Below, one piece after another: positions 27,015-38,100 of a stretch of 64,000 bases of DNA; position 1 is the first letter of the stretch, and each line of letters opens with the position of its first letter. The notes beneath the pieces are model-generated. The model did no database searches, was not told the origin of the DNA, and saw only the letters and a program-made list of their open reading frames with translations. The translations under genes were made by a program, and so were the position numbers. The stretch covers positions 248,001 through 312,000 of the forward strand of contig CAWGST010000001.1 in the NCBI GenBank assembly GCA_963825315.1. Direction: 5' to 3'. The stretch comes from DASRLE01 sp963825315. Lineage in GTDB: Bacteria > Verrucomicrobiota > Verrucomicrobiia > Limisphaerales > Palsa-1400.

Positions 27015-29392
27015 ATATAACGGAAAACAGCACGGCCTTCGGCGCGCCGGGGATCGAGCCTCGCTGGACCTCCAGCGCCAAGGAGGGATTCGGCACGGCC
27101 TATCACACCAGTTGCCGGCTCTGGTTCACCCTGAGCCACGGCATTGTCAACGAGATTTATTATCCGTCGGTTGATCAGCCCAACACGCGCGATTTTCAAT
27201 ATCTGATCAGCGACGGCGAATCCTTCTGCCATGAGGAAAAGAGCGACCTGGACCATGAGATGGAATATCCGGAGAAGGGCTGCCTTTTTTACCGGCTGAC
27301 CAATTCGGAGCGCAACGGCCGCTACCGGGTGATCAAACACATATTGACAGACCCGCACCGCTCGGCGCTGCTCATCCGCACCAAACTGGAGATACAGGAC
27401 AAAACGCTGCGGGGCAAACTGCGGCTCTACGCGCTGCTGGCGCCGCACATGGAACGTTGCGGCGCGGGCAATTCCGGCCGCCGCACGGAAATCAGCGGGA
27501 GCAAACTGCTGCACGCGCAACGGGGCAATTTTCACCTGGTTATGGGATGCACGACGCATTTTTCGCGGATGTCGGCCGGCTACGCCGGCGCCAGCGACGG
27601 CTGGCAGGATTTGCGCAATTTTAAAATGGACTGGGAGTTCGCCTCGGCCGAAAACGGCAATATTGCATTGACAGGAGAGATCGACCCGCGGCGGGGGGAA
27701 GAATTCACGGTGGTCATTGCCCTGGGCCAAAGCTATCCGAGCGCGGCGGCCAAGTTGTTGCAATCGCTGGCGGACCCTTTTGAGAAACACCGGGAAACCT
27801 ACGTGCGGCAATGGAAGCGCACGGTGGTGGACGCGGCGCATGAATTCCACGAAGACACCGGCGATGGCGGTTCCACCTACCGGCTCAGCCGCTGCATCCT
27901 GCTGGCGCATGAGGACAAGGTCTTCGAAGGCGCCATCGTCGCCTCGATGAGCATTCCGTGGGGCGAGACAAAAGGGGACAATGACCTGGGAGGGTACCAT
28001 CTGGTGTGGACGCGCGATCTGGTGCAAAGCGCGACCGCGCTGCTGGCCACGGGCCAGACGGCCACTCCTTTGCGCGCCATGATCTGGCTGGCGGTCATCC
28101 AGCGGCCGGACGGGAGTTTTCCGCAGAATAGCTGGATCAACGGGCGCATGTATTGGGCCGGATTGCAATTGGATGAAATCGCCGCGCCCATTCTGCTGGC
28201 CTGGCGCTTGCGGCGGGAAGGCGTGCGCCTCGGCCAATGCGATCCGTGCATGATGATCCGGCGGGCGGCGGCCTTTCTGCTGTTGGAAGGGCCGGTCACG
28301 GCGCAGGACCGCTGGGAGGAAAATGCGGGTTACTCGCCCTCCACACTGGCCACGATCATCGCCGGGCTAGTCTGCGCGGCGGATTTCGCCCCCCTGGAAG
28401 CGGACAAGGAATTTATTCTGGCTTATGCCGACTGGCTCGAAGCGCACATCGAAGATTGGACGGTGACGACGCGCGGGGAGTTGGCCGAGGATTTTCCGCG
28501 CCATTACGTTCGCATCAACCCGACCGATCCCATCACGCCCGATCCGCACGCCGACCCCAATACGACAATGATTCAAATTGCCAACGGCGGCGGGCTGCAT
28601 GAGGCGCGCAACGTCGTGGGCGGGGATTTTCTGCACTTGGTGCGTTATGGGATACGGGCAGCGAGCGATTCGATCGTGCGCTCTTCCCTTGAGGTGATCG
28701 ACCGCGTGTTGAAGCGGGACTTGCCGCAAGGGCCGTGCTGGCGCCGTTATAATCACGACGGCTACGGACAAAAGCCGGACGGCGGCGCTTTCGACGGGAC
28801 CGGGGAAGGCCGGTCGTGGCCGATTCTGACCGGCGAACGCGGGCATTATGAATTGGAGGCGGGACAAGATCCGATGCCGTTCATCAAAGCGATGGAAGCC
28901 TTTGGCAACCAGGGCGGAATGATATCCGAACAGCTCTGGGACGCCGATGATCTGCCCAATGACAAAATGAAAAAAGGGCGTCCGACCGGGGCGGCGATGC
29001 CGTTGTGCTGGTCGCACGCGGAATACATCTCGCTGGTGCGGAGCCGGCATGACGGGGTCTGTTTTGATCGGATTGAACCGGCCTACCAACGTTATGTGGC
29101 CAAGCCGGTGACTCACCGGCACGAGATGTGGACGTTGCGCCATCAGATCCGGCGCATACCACGCAAGAAAATATTGCGGGTCATCCTTGCCGACGCCGCG
29201 GCCATTATATGGTCGGCGGACCAGTGGGCAACCACCAACAACATGGAGACGGCCCGGAACGAGGCGCTCAATTTGTGGTCTGCGGATTTTGCCACTGAAA
29301 ACTTGCCCCAGGGCGCGGTGCTGGAGTTTACTTTCTTCTGGAAGAAGACCCAGCGGTGGGAAGGGCGAAATTTTGCGGTGACCATCGAGTAA
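27011..29392 (+). CDS. GH15 glucoamylase-type glucan 1,4-alpha-glucosidase
   Basis: A 793-residue enzyme with no signal peptide, hence probably cytoplasmic. The N-terminal beta-sandwich starts GTAYHTSCRLWFTLSHGIVN and EIYYPSVDQPNTRDFQYL. The (alpha/alpha)6 barrel carries LGGYHLVWTRDLVQSATALL, the acid Glu in DRWEENAGYSPSTLA and the base Glu in PILTGERGHYELEAGQD. It releases beta-glucose from the non-reducing ends of starch- or glycogen-like chains. With glucokinase and zwf upstream the products can flow straight into the pentose phosphate route. Its stop and the plsC start share one base. Confidence 0.9.
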   Translation: MNITENSTAFGAPGIEPRWTSSAKEGFGTAYHTSCRLWFTLSHGIVNEIYYPSVDQPNTRDFQYLISDGESFCHEEKSDLDHEMEYPEKGCLFYRLTNSERNGRYRVIKHILTDPHRSALLIRTKLEIQDKTLRGKLRLYALLAPHMERCGAGNSGRRTEISGSKLLHAQRGNFHLVMGCTTHFSRMSAGYAGASDGWQDLRNFKMDWEFASAENGNIALTGEIDPRRGEEFTVVIALGQSYPSAAAKLLQSLADPFEKHRETYVRQWKRTVVDAAHEFHEDTGDGGSTYRLSRCILLAHEDKVFEGAIVASMSIPWGETKGDNDLGGYHLVWTRDLVQSATALLATGQTATPLRAMIWLAVIQRPDGSFPQNSWINGRMYWAGLQLDEIAAPILLAWRLRREGVRLGQCDPCMMIRRAAAFLLLEGPVTAQDRWEENAGYSPSTLATIIAGLVCAADFAPLEADKEFILAYADWLEAHIEDWTVTTRGELAEDFPRHYVRINPTDPITPDPHADPNTTMIQIANGGGLHEARNVVGGDFLHLVRYGIRAASDSIVRSSLEVIDRVLKRDLPQGPCWRRYNHDGYGQKPDGGAFDGTGEGRSWPILTGERGHYELEAGQDPMPFIKAMEAFGNQGGMISEQLWDADDLPNDKMKKGRPTGAAMPLCWSHAEYISLVRSRHDGVCFDRIEPAYQRYVAKPVTHRHEMWTLRHQIRRIPRKKILRVILADAAAIIWSADQWATTNNMETARNEALNLWSADFATENLPQGAVLEFTFFWKKTQRWEGRNFAVTIE

Positions 29393-30084
29393 TGGACCAA
29401 CGACATCACGTGACAGCGGAAGCGGTCGGATCCAGTCAACGCCGAATGACGGTCTGTTATGCCGCCGGGTGGCATTTTTTCCGGTTTTATTTCTCGGTTT
29501 ATCATCGCTTCCGGGTGTTTAACGCTGAGCGAGTGCCGTTGCAAGGGCCGGTCATCCTGGCGTCCAATCACGCCAGTTATATCGATCCGCCCCTGGTGGG
29601 CGCGGGCGTGAGACGGCAGATCAACTATCTGGCGCGTGATTCCATTTTTCGCGTGCCGGTGTTGGCCTCCATCCTGCGCTCGTGGGAAGTTGTGCCGGTG
29701 GACCGGGACGGCGGCACCGGGCGGGGCCTCAAGGCGATACTGGAGCGATTGGGCCGCGGCGGGGCGATCATTTTGTTCCCGGAAGGAACGCGCTCGCGGC
29801 ACGGGGAATTGAACCCGGCGCGCTCCGGGGTGGGTTTGGCGGTGATCAAATCCACCGCGCCGGTGGTGCCGGCGAGGGTTTTTGGAACGTACGCGGCCTA
29901 TGGCGCGCAAATGCTCGTGCCGCGGCCCCGTCCGCTGGCTGTCAAGTATGGCCGTCCGCTGTATTTTGAGGCGTTGCGGGCGGAGGCGCAAAGCTGCTCC
30001 AAACAGCGCTTGAAGGAGATTTACCAACAGGTGGCGGATGAGGTCATGGCAGCGATTGCCGGCCTCGAACCGAAAGAAGATTGA
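29392..30084 (+). CDS. plsC: 1-acyl-sn-glycerol-3-phosphate acyltransferase (PlsC family)
   Basis: A 230-residue acyltransferase with block I VILASNHASYIDPPLVG (HX4D catalytic pair), block II-like VVPVDRDGGTGRGLKAIL, block III LFPEGTRSRHGELNPARS and block IV VVPARVFGTYAAY. It acylates lysophosphatidic acid in phospholipid synthesis at the inner membrane. The ATG at 29392 shares its A with the glucoamylase stop TAA; a start 12 codons upstream would lie inside that gene. Its stop overlaps the next start, so the six genes from zwf on behave as one transcription unit. Confidence 0.88.
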   Translation: MDQRHHVTAEAVGSSQRRMTVCYAAGWHFFRFYFSVYHRFRVFNAERVPLQGPVILASNHASYIDPPLVGAGVRRQINYLARDSIFRVPVLASILRSWEVVPVDRDGGTGRGLKAILERLGRGGAIILFPEGTRSRHGELNPARSGVGLAVIKSTAPVVPARVFGTYAAYGAQMLVPRPRPLAVKYGRPLYFEALRAEAQSCSKQRLKEIYQQVADEVMAAIAGLEPKED

Positions 30085-30846
30085 TGATGAAAGCTGTCAT
30101 TTTGGCGGCAGGCAAGGGAACGCGCATGGGCGGGTTGACCAGCGACCTGCCAAAACCGATGCTGCGCGCGCAGGGCAAACCGATCCTGGAACATATTCTG
30201 GAAGGTTTGATGGAGGCCGGGGTGCGGGATTTTTTTATCGTCACCGGCTTTCGCGCCGAAGTGGTTGAAGGCCATTTCGGCGATGGAAAAAAATGGGGCG
30301 CCCGGATCAATTACGGCCGGCAGAGGGTGCAGGACGGGACGGGCAAAGCGCCTGAAGTGGCAAAGGAATTCGTCGGAAGCGGCGATTTTGTCCTGACTTA
30401 CGGAGATATTCTGGTCCGGCCGCAAACTTACCAGGACATGCTGCGGCGCTATGCGGAGGGAACTTTTTCCGGAACTGGTCACCTGCACGGGAAGCGAGGA
30501 TGTGACCCAAGGCGGACTCCTCCTTTTCGACAAGGCCTTCCGCCTGCGCCGCCTGATTGAAAAGCCCGGCCCGGCCCAACTGGACCAACTCCGCCGCGAA
30601 GGCGACCTGCCGCCGGGAAGCACCGCCTGGTATAACGCGGGCATCTACATTTTCAAGCCGTCATTGTTCGACTTTACAGCCCGGCTGCAAAAGTCGCCGC
30701 GCGGCGAGTACGAATTGACCGACGCGATCAGCGCGATGCTGGCGGCGGGCCATCGTTTGGCGGGATTGGAAATCCAGGGGCGCTGGGTGGATGTGCGCGA
30801 CCCGCAAGTGCTGGCGGCGCTGGAAAAAGAAGCCAGTTCATCATAA
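30084..30846 (+). CDS. Sugar-phosphate nucleotidyltransferase, single frameshift
   Basis: The first half has the nucleotidyltransferase signature VILAAGKGTRMGGLTSDLPK and PMLRAQGKPILEHILEGL, with the metal-binding FVLTYGDILV. After YAEG the frame breaks in a T run near 30463: removing one T restores TFPELVTCTG-SEDVTQGGLLL, then AWYNAGIYIFKPSLFDF and LEIQGRWVDVRDPQVL. The fold is that of glucose-1-phosphate thymidylyl/uridylyl or mannose-1-phosphate guanylyl transferases; there is no C-terminal hexapeptide domain, so the exact sugar is uncertain. ATG codons at 30084 and 30087 both fit; the first overlaps the plsC stop. Confidence 0.82.
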
Positions 30847-30952
30847 GTTGAATCGGCACGGATGTCAGGCGCGAAAGCAGATATGTTCGGGCCATGCTTG
30901 TTCGGGGCGGCAGCAATTCCGGTCTTGCGATTGGGCCGCTTCTGTTTGCACC

Positions 30953-33900
30953 ATGTCCCCAATGAGCCGCGCCATGCCAGCGATAGTCAATTCCGTTTCC
31001 TTGTCTTTGAGGATCGGCCGCCTTGGTCTGGCTTTGGCTCTTTGGTTTGCCGGCCAGCCTCCAAGCGTCGCGCTGGCCGCTCTGCCAAGATACTTTGTCC
31101 GTAATTTGGTGGTGGAGGACGGCTTGCCGGAGGACTCCGTGTCCTCCACCCTGCAGACTGACGACGGCTATCTATGGGTTGGCACTTATAGCGGCCTGGC
31201 CAGATTTGATGGCGTGCGCTTCACCGTGTTTGACAGCGGCAACACCCCGGAACTGGCCAGCAGCCGCATCTCCAGTCTCTTTCAGGACAAGCAGGGAACT
31301 CTGTGGATCGGACACGAGGGCGGGGAATTGACCCGCTATGACAAGAACGGACATTTCCACCCGGAGGCGGTGCGCGCCTCGTGGAAGGGACGGAAGATTT
31401 TCGGCATTGCCGCTGATCAGGGCGGGGACATCTGGCTGGTCAATGATCTGGGAGTGCTGGGGCGTGTGAAGGATGGAGCGGTTGCCTCCCCTGTGGCTGG
31501 CCGACGGGAAAAACTGGTTGGATTTGCGGGTGCTTTTGACGGATCGGTCTGGGTCACACGTGACGGCTATGCCTCCATTCTGCGCCGCGGCGTCTTGACT
31601 TCGCAGCAACTCGACGGGCCGCCCGAGGAATCGTATGTCCAGGGGATTTGCCCAAGCCGCGACGGCAATCTGTGGGTGGCCAGCAAAAACCTTGTGCGCA
31701 AATGGAATGGGACAAGGTGGGTTGACGGCGGAATGCCAGCGCCTTGGAAGGATTCGCCGCTGACCGCGTTCATTGAAACTCAGACCGGGTTGCTGGCGGT
31801 GGGGACTCAGGACAAGGGACTTTATTTGATCAGTCCCGAGCATGATACGCTGAACTTCAGCCGCACCAATGGCTTGCTCAATGATTGGATACGGAGTTTA
31901 TGGTCCGACCGGGAAGGCAATTTATGGGTGGCAACCGGGGGCGGAGGCGTGGCCATCCTCTGCGCGAGCTGTGTGGCGGCGGTTAATCCACCTGATCAGT
32001 GGCAGGGACGCTCAGTATTATCGGTTTGCTCAGGCCGTGATGGCGGGGTATGGATCGGCACCGAGGGCGCAGGTTTGTATCAGTTCAAGGACGGGCAATG
32101 GTCACATTTTGGCACGAACGACGGATTGATGAATTTGTTTGTCTGGTCCGTGGCGGAGGATGCGGACAGGCATCTTTGGGCAGGCACTTGGGGCGCCGGC
32201 TTGTTCGTCCAGAACAATGGCCTCATCAAACGCGCGCCGGGACTTGGGGGGATCACCGTGCCGATGCCGGCACTCTTGTGCATCCGGGGAGGCGGCTTAT
32301 GGGTGGGGACGGAGGCGGGGTTGCTGCGCTACGATGGAACGAATGGCGCCTGGCTTGGACAGAACCGGGAATCTATCCGAACGGACGTGCGCGCCATCGT
32401 GGAAGACAGCCAGGGGACGGTTTGGTTCGGCATGTTGGGTGGAGGACTGGCCCGCTTAAGGGATGGGGAATTGCAACATTTTGGCAAGGCCGATGGTCTC
32501 TCCAGTGATTTCGTCCAGTGTCTCCATCTCGATGCCGAAGGCGCGCTCTGGATTGGAACCTTTGGCGGCGGTCTGAACCGATTGAAAAACGGCAAAATCA
32601 CAGCCATTACCGTGCGCCAGGGATTGCCTAATAATATCATTGGTTGCATTATGGACGACGGGAGTGGCAGCTATTGGATGAGTTCCCACGCCGGCATTAT
32701 CCGCGCGGCCAGGCAGGAATTGGATCTATGCGCGGACGGCAGAATCAATTTGGTTCATTGCTCCTCCTTTGGCAAAAGCGACGGACTGCCAACACTGGAG
32801 TGTTCCACCGGGTTCCAGCCGGCGGGATGCAAAACACGCGACGGGCGGCTCTGGTTTCCGACCGGCAAAGGCCTGGTCGCCGTGGATCCGAAGGACATCC
32901 ACGTCAACAGCCGTCCCCCGCCAGTCGTGGTTGAGGAGGTGCGAGTGGATGGCCGCGCCTTCGCCACCCGCGCCACCACAGAGGAACCATTACGGATTGC
33001 GCCGGGCCAGCACCGGATTGAAATTGACTACACGGCCTTGAGTTTTGTCGCCCCGGAAAAAGTGCGTTTCCAATATCAACTGTCAGGATTGGAGACCAAT
33101 TGGGAGGAAGCCGGAACCAGGCGCGGCGCCGATTTCACCTTCCTGCCACCGGGCAGTTACATTTTTCACGTCATTGCCTGCAACAACGACGGGATCTGGA
33201 ACACCAGGGGAGCTGAGTTCGCCTTCCAGATCCTCCCGCACTTCTGGCAAACCTCCTGGTTTCTAGTCTTGTCAGCAGCGGCGATCATGGCCGGCGCCGC
33301 GCCGGAGTCCACCTGGACGCCCGCCGTCGCCTGCGCCGCAGGCTGGAACTGCTGGAACGACAGCGGGCCGTCGAACGCGAGCGCTCCCGCATCGCCCGCG
33401 ACATCCACGACGATCTCGGCGCCACTCTGACCCGCATCTCACTCTTGAGCGACGCCATCCCGACCGAGCTGGTCAGCCCGCCCCAGGCGGGTGAGGCCCT
33501 GAGCCGGATTTTTGCCACCAGCCGCCAATTGGTGCAGGCCCTGGACGAGATCGTCTGGGCTGTCAATCCCAAATTTGACACCCTGGAAAGCCTGGCCAGC
33601 TACCTCGGGAATTTCGCGCAGGATTTGTTGGAGACGGCCGGGATCCGCTGCCGCTTGGACATGCCGGTGCAGCTACCCGTCCGCCCTTTGACGACCGAAG
33701 TGCGGCACGTCATCTTCCTGGCGTTCAAGGAAGCATTGAACAACGTGCTCAAACACGCCGCCGCCACCGAGGTCACGGCATCGCTTGCCCTTGAAGCCGA
33801 CGCGCTTGTTCTCTCGGTGGAAGACAACGGCAAGGGCTTCACTCCCCCGGCTGCGGCCGCCCGTCCGCCTTGCACGACCGCCCGCCCCTCCGGCGGTTGT

Positions 33901-34023
33901 GGTTTGACCAACATGCGGCAGCGACTGGCGGAAATTGGCGGCCGGTGCGAAATCCAAAGCGTCCCGGGTAGCGGTACGAAAGTGCAGTTCATCGTGCCGT
34001 TCAATGCCAAATCCAGCGCGTGA
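30953..34023 (+). CDS. Beta-propeller sensor histidine kinase (HisKA_3 type), single frameshift
   Basis: A signal peptide or first helix follows the ATG at 30953 (LGLALALWFAGQPPSVALAA). About a dozen periplasmic propeller repeats follow (for example DDGYLWVGTYSGLARFDG, LWVGTEAGLLRYDG, ALWIGTFGGGLNRLKNG), then a Y_Y_Y domain (FQYQLSGLETNWEEAG), one membrane helix and the cytoplasmic kinase: phospho-His in RSRIARDIHDDLGATLTRIS, N-box FKEALNNVLKHAA, G1 VEDNGKGF, G2 GGCGLTNMRQRL. The frame breaks between the membrane helix and the His domain near 33290; one missing base explains it. The partner regulator gene follows after 51 bases. These hybrids usually sense polysaccharide breakdown products. 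Confidence 0.85.
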
Positions 34024-34074
34024 CCGCCCTCCACTCCCCATTGCCTCCTTGTCCTCAGTATTGATGACGATACA

Positions 34075-34779
34075 ATGAACGATCTTTGCACTATCATCAG
34101 CAAGAATGTGAGTATTGCCGTGTCAATTGTCGATGACGACGAACCCGCGCGCCATATCCTGGCAGGATGGATCAACCGCGCCAAAGGATTCCATTGCGTG
34201 GGCGAGCATGGCTCCGCGGAAAGCGCGCTGGAGCATCTCTGCCAGGAAAAGCCCGAAGTGGTCCTGATGGACATCAACCTCCCCAGACTCAGCGGCATCG
34301 AGTGTGTGCGCCAATTGAAGCTGCAATTACCCGGCACCCAGTTCGTCATGCTCACCGTCTATGAGGACGCCGACCATATCTTCAATGCCTTGTCCGCGGG
34401 CGCCAGCGGTTATCTGCTCAAACGCACTTCCCGCGAACATTTGCTCGCCGCGCTTTTGGATGTTCACGCCGGCGGTTCTCCCATGACCAGCAGCATCGCC
34501 AGGAAAATCGTGCAATCCTTTCGCCAAACGCCGTCCAGCATCTCCGCGGCGCCCGAACTCTCCCAGCGCGAGCAGGAGGTGTTGGGGCTGTTGGCCCGCG
34601 GCTATGCCGGCAAGGAGATTGCCAGCGCCTTGGGCATCAGCGTCACGACCGTCAGCACCTATGTCCGTCGCATCTATGAGAAGCTGCATGTCCATTCGCG
34701 CGCCCAGGCCGTGGCCACCTACGCCCAAATCAACCTCGATGAGAGCCGCTGGCACAGGCGTTCTTTAAGGCCTGGTTGA
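34075..34779 (+). CDS. NarL/LuxR-family response regulator
   Basis: A 234-residue regulator. The receiver has SIVDDDEPARHILAGW, phospho-Asp in VVLMDINLPRLSGIECV, Thr in FVMLTVYED and Lys in YLLKRTSREHLL. The C-terminal LuxR helix-turn-helix is LSQREQEVLGLLARGYAGKE with SALGISVTTVSTYVRRIY. It is the cognate partner of the kinase upstream (HisKA_3 kinases pair with NarL-type regulators) and probably controls genes for secreted hydrolases, but no target site is evident. Confidence 0.92.
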   Translation: MNDLCTIISKNVSIAVSIVDDDEPARHILAGWINRAKGFHCVGEHGSAESALEHLCQEKPEVVLMDINLPRLSGIECVRQLKLQLPGTQFVMLTVYEDADHIFNALSAGASGYLLKRTSREHLLAALLDVHAGGSPMTSSIARKIVQSFRQTPSSISAAPELSQREQEVLGLLARGYAGKEIASALGISVTTVSTYVRRIYEKLHVHSRAQAVATYAQINLDESRWHRRSLRPG

Positions 34780-35132
34780 GGACAGACCGGCGCTCGGATT
34801 GCCAACGCGGAGGAACGGATGGCGCGGTTGACCGCCTTCTTATCCCCGCAGAACGCCAGGTAGCCCCCCGCCATCGCCAGCTTCCATTCCCACCCTCCCT
34901 CCCTTTGTCCTCTGTTTAGAGGACTATACAGTCTTCCATTTCTGTTTAATAATACCATCAATGAAGCTCATGTCCATCGTCGTCAAAGTCGGCCGCGAAA
35001 ACGCCCTGTCCGGTCACGTCCGGCAGCCAGCGGGACGTGTCAACCGCAACCAACAACAGACTCCAGCCAGACAAAAACAATTGACAAAACACCTCTCGGT
35101 CTAAAAAGCGAAACTATCACCCCAAAATTCTT
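34780..35132. other. Intergenic region with hairpin and a doubtful small ORF
   Basis: This 353-base gap holds a hairpin at 34907-34924 (7-bp stem GTCCTCT/AGAGGAC, loop GTTT), followed by a short AT-rich stretch, which could end the response-regulator transcript. A 47-codon frame at 34961-35104 (MKLMSIVVKVGRENALSG...) has no recognised family and low support. Nothing else is evident; the promoter of the large secreted protein must lie at its right end. Confidence 0.4.
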
Positions 35133-38100
35133 ATGAAAAAAAACATACTAATGATACTCGGAATGCTCGGCCTGGGCGTTGCAGCCGCGCACGCGCAAAT
35201 TATAATTGACTCTTGGGAATCCACAGCCGATATAGCCCAGTGGACGATCCTTGAACCGAGCGCCTGGACCAGTTTGGGATTGAGCACCACAGGAGTGACC
35301 GCCGGCTCCTACAGTTGGGGATTGAGCGCGTCCGCCGTTGATTACAACCCCGCGTTGCAAGGACCAGCCAGCACGGCCCTGACCACGGCGATGCTCAATG
35401 CCGCTTCCGTCAGTTTGGATTTAGATTTGGCAGGTGACCATTTTAGTTGGGGCATCCAGATCGACCTCGAGATCACCCAGCCGGGTGGCGCCAACGGTGG
35501 TAATCCGATTGACTTGACCTCTGGCGACTACCTGGGTGATTATAGCGGCCTCGGCGAAGCCACCATCACATGGCCAGTTCCGCCGTCCACCATAGCCGCA
35601 TTGAGCGTGCATCCAACTCTGCCCACCTATTTCACTTTTAGGATTGGCGGCGGCGGTGATGGGATTATGTATATAGACAATCTCCGGGTCACGCCCATAG
35701 GGTTGCTTTCCTCTTGGGAAAGCACAGCCGAGATAGCCTCGTGGACGATCCTTGAACCAACCGCCTGGACCAGTTTGGGATTGAGCACCAACGGAGTGAC
35801 CTCCGGCTCCTACAGTTGGGGATTGAGCGCGTCCGCCGTCGATTACAACCCCGCGTTGCAAGGACCATCCAGCACGGCCCTGACCGCAGCGATAGCCAAT
35901 TCCTCTGCGGTCAGTTTGGATTTGGATTTGGCAGGTGACCATTTTAGTTGGGGCATCCAGATTGACCTCGAGATCACCCAGCCGGGTGGCGCGAACGGTG
36001 GTAATCCGATTGACTTTACCTCTGGCGACTACCTGGGTGATTATAGCGGCCTCGGCGAAGCCACCATCACATGGCCGGTTCCGCAATCCGCCAGGACTGC
36101 TTTGGACGCCTATCCATCTCTGCCCTCCTATTTGACTTTTAGGATTGGCGGCGGCGGTGATGGGATTATGTATATAGACAACCTTCGGGCGACCGTGCTG
36201 CCTCCCGCTCCCGCCCAGCTCGCGGTTCGTGAACTATGGGACGACATCGCCGCTGAACAAAATCCCACCGCGGCGAGCATCACCGATAATACTTCGTCTC
36301 TTGGCTTTGTGTCTGCCTCCCCATGGGTTCCCAACCCGGCCGAAAGTGGCCTTAACGGAACCGTCAACAACACCGGATTGATGGAGTTTCGCCCAGGTTT
36401 TTACTTTGAGGAACTGAGCCTCGACATGGGGTTGCCCGGATCTCTTGACGGGACGGGTGGATGCATGGTGCAGGAAAATGGCTGGGGCGGCTCCTATTTC
36501 CCGGCAACTGGCGGGGGTAGTTTTTGGACCTCCGGGGACTGGATGACAAGACCCCTTGCTCCCAACAACTACATCAATTTTAAAGCTGTGGGAGAATATT
36601 GGTTCTCGATGAGTGTGCAAGAATTTTCGTCGGATTCACAATACGTTATATTCCCCTCTTCGGGAGGCTGTGGCTTCGGTTTTTCCGACGGCCCCACCAC
36701 CAACGCCGACTTTGTCGCGGTTGGGCTGACGCCCCTCCATCTTTACCTCGGCCCGGGTAAGACAAACGCCAGTTCATCCGTTTATGTTTCCACCGGCACC
36801 TTGGGCCAGCCCGGCGATCCCTACTCGGTGAGCAACTACAATCCGACCAACGATCCGGCTTATCTCGGGCTATATACCGGTGGGATATATACGAATGCGC
36901 CTTTTTCGGAGACCAACTTCACCGGTGGGCCGTACTACGTCAGCGCTTTCGGCGCCGCCAGCCAGGGCGACGCCTTTGATGCCACTGATAATGGCATGGT
37001 GGTGCTGGGACACCTCAAAACTTGCGCGGACGGCGTGCCCGGCAGCGGCAACGCCACCTTGGACGCCAAATTCTATTATTACAACGCTCCAAATGGCTAT
37101 AACAACGCCATGGACCTTACAACCAATAACATCCAGTGGGACGTAACCGGCTATGCGTTTAATTTCGGCGGCACCATGACAGAAATGCTGCTGTTTGAGA
37201 ATGGCCAGTTTTCGACCTATGTTGACGGCTTCCGTGCCGGCACCAGCTTTACCAATGTCGTGGGCATTGATGCCGGACGCATTGGGGCTTCGCCATTGGC
37301 CAATACTTATGCTGGTTATCCCATCATTCTGACCAACTACACGGTTGAAGCCAATCCCAATTCCTTTTACCCGGCGCTGGGAGGAGGTTACGGAACGCTG
37401 ACCTACCAATGGTACAAAAATGGCACGTCGCCCGCCAATGCGATCTCTGGCGCCCAATCATCAGTTTACAACGCCATCACCAGCGCCCAGTTGGGCGACG
37501 CCGGCACCTATTACTGCATAGCGGGAGATTATTCCGGGCAATGGGGAACAGTCACCAACTCCATTGTCATCTCTGTCACAAATCTGGCCCCGCCCACCGT
37601 GGCCAGCGTGCAGATGTTCCATGACAGCACCACCTTCCAAGTTACCTTCAGCGAGCCTAATCTTCTCGGTGTAGGGACGAATACTCATTATGTGTTCAAC
37701 CACGGAGTCGTCGTCACCAATGTCAACGTCGTTGGAGGCGCCACCTCGACCTTGGTCCAACTCCAGACCACCACCCTGCCGGTGGGAACCAAGATAACAT
37801 TGACCATCAGCGACGTAACCAATGCGGTGGGAGGCACCCTGAACGGCGCCGTTGATACAACGAATCTAACCTTCTGGACGGATCTCATCCAGACCGGCGT
37901 TGCCAACTGGCAAGGCTGGGTGACTGCTACTTCTGAGGGCTGCGGGTACTATTTCGGCACATGGCTCCCCGCCAACCCTTTGCCCCCCATCCTCCAGACC
38001 ATCCAAGTCACCAGTTGGAGTGGTGTTAGCAGTGGCGTCACCATCGTGGGCGGCGATGGCAACGCCGGCGAGAATATCGGCGACATCATGACCGGTTGGT

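Noticed and set aside
34961..35104. 47-codon ORF before the large secreted protein as a confident gene
   Set aside because: No family, no clear ribosome site and ordinary chance length; mentioned only in the intergenic entry.
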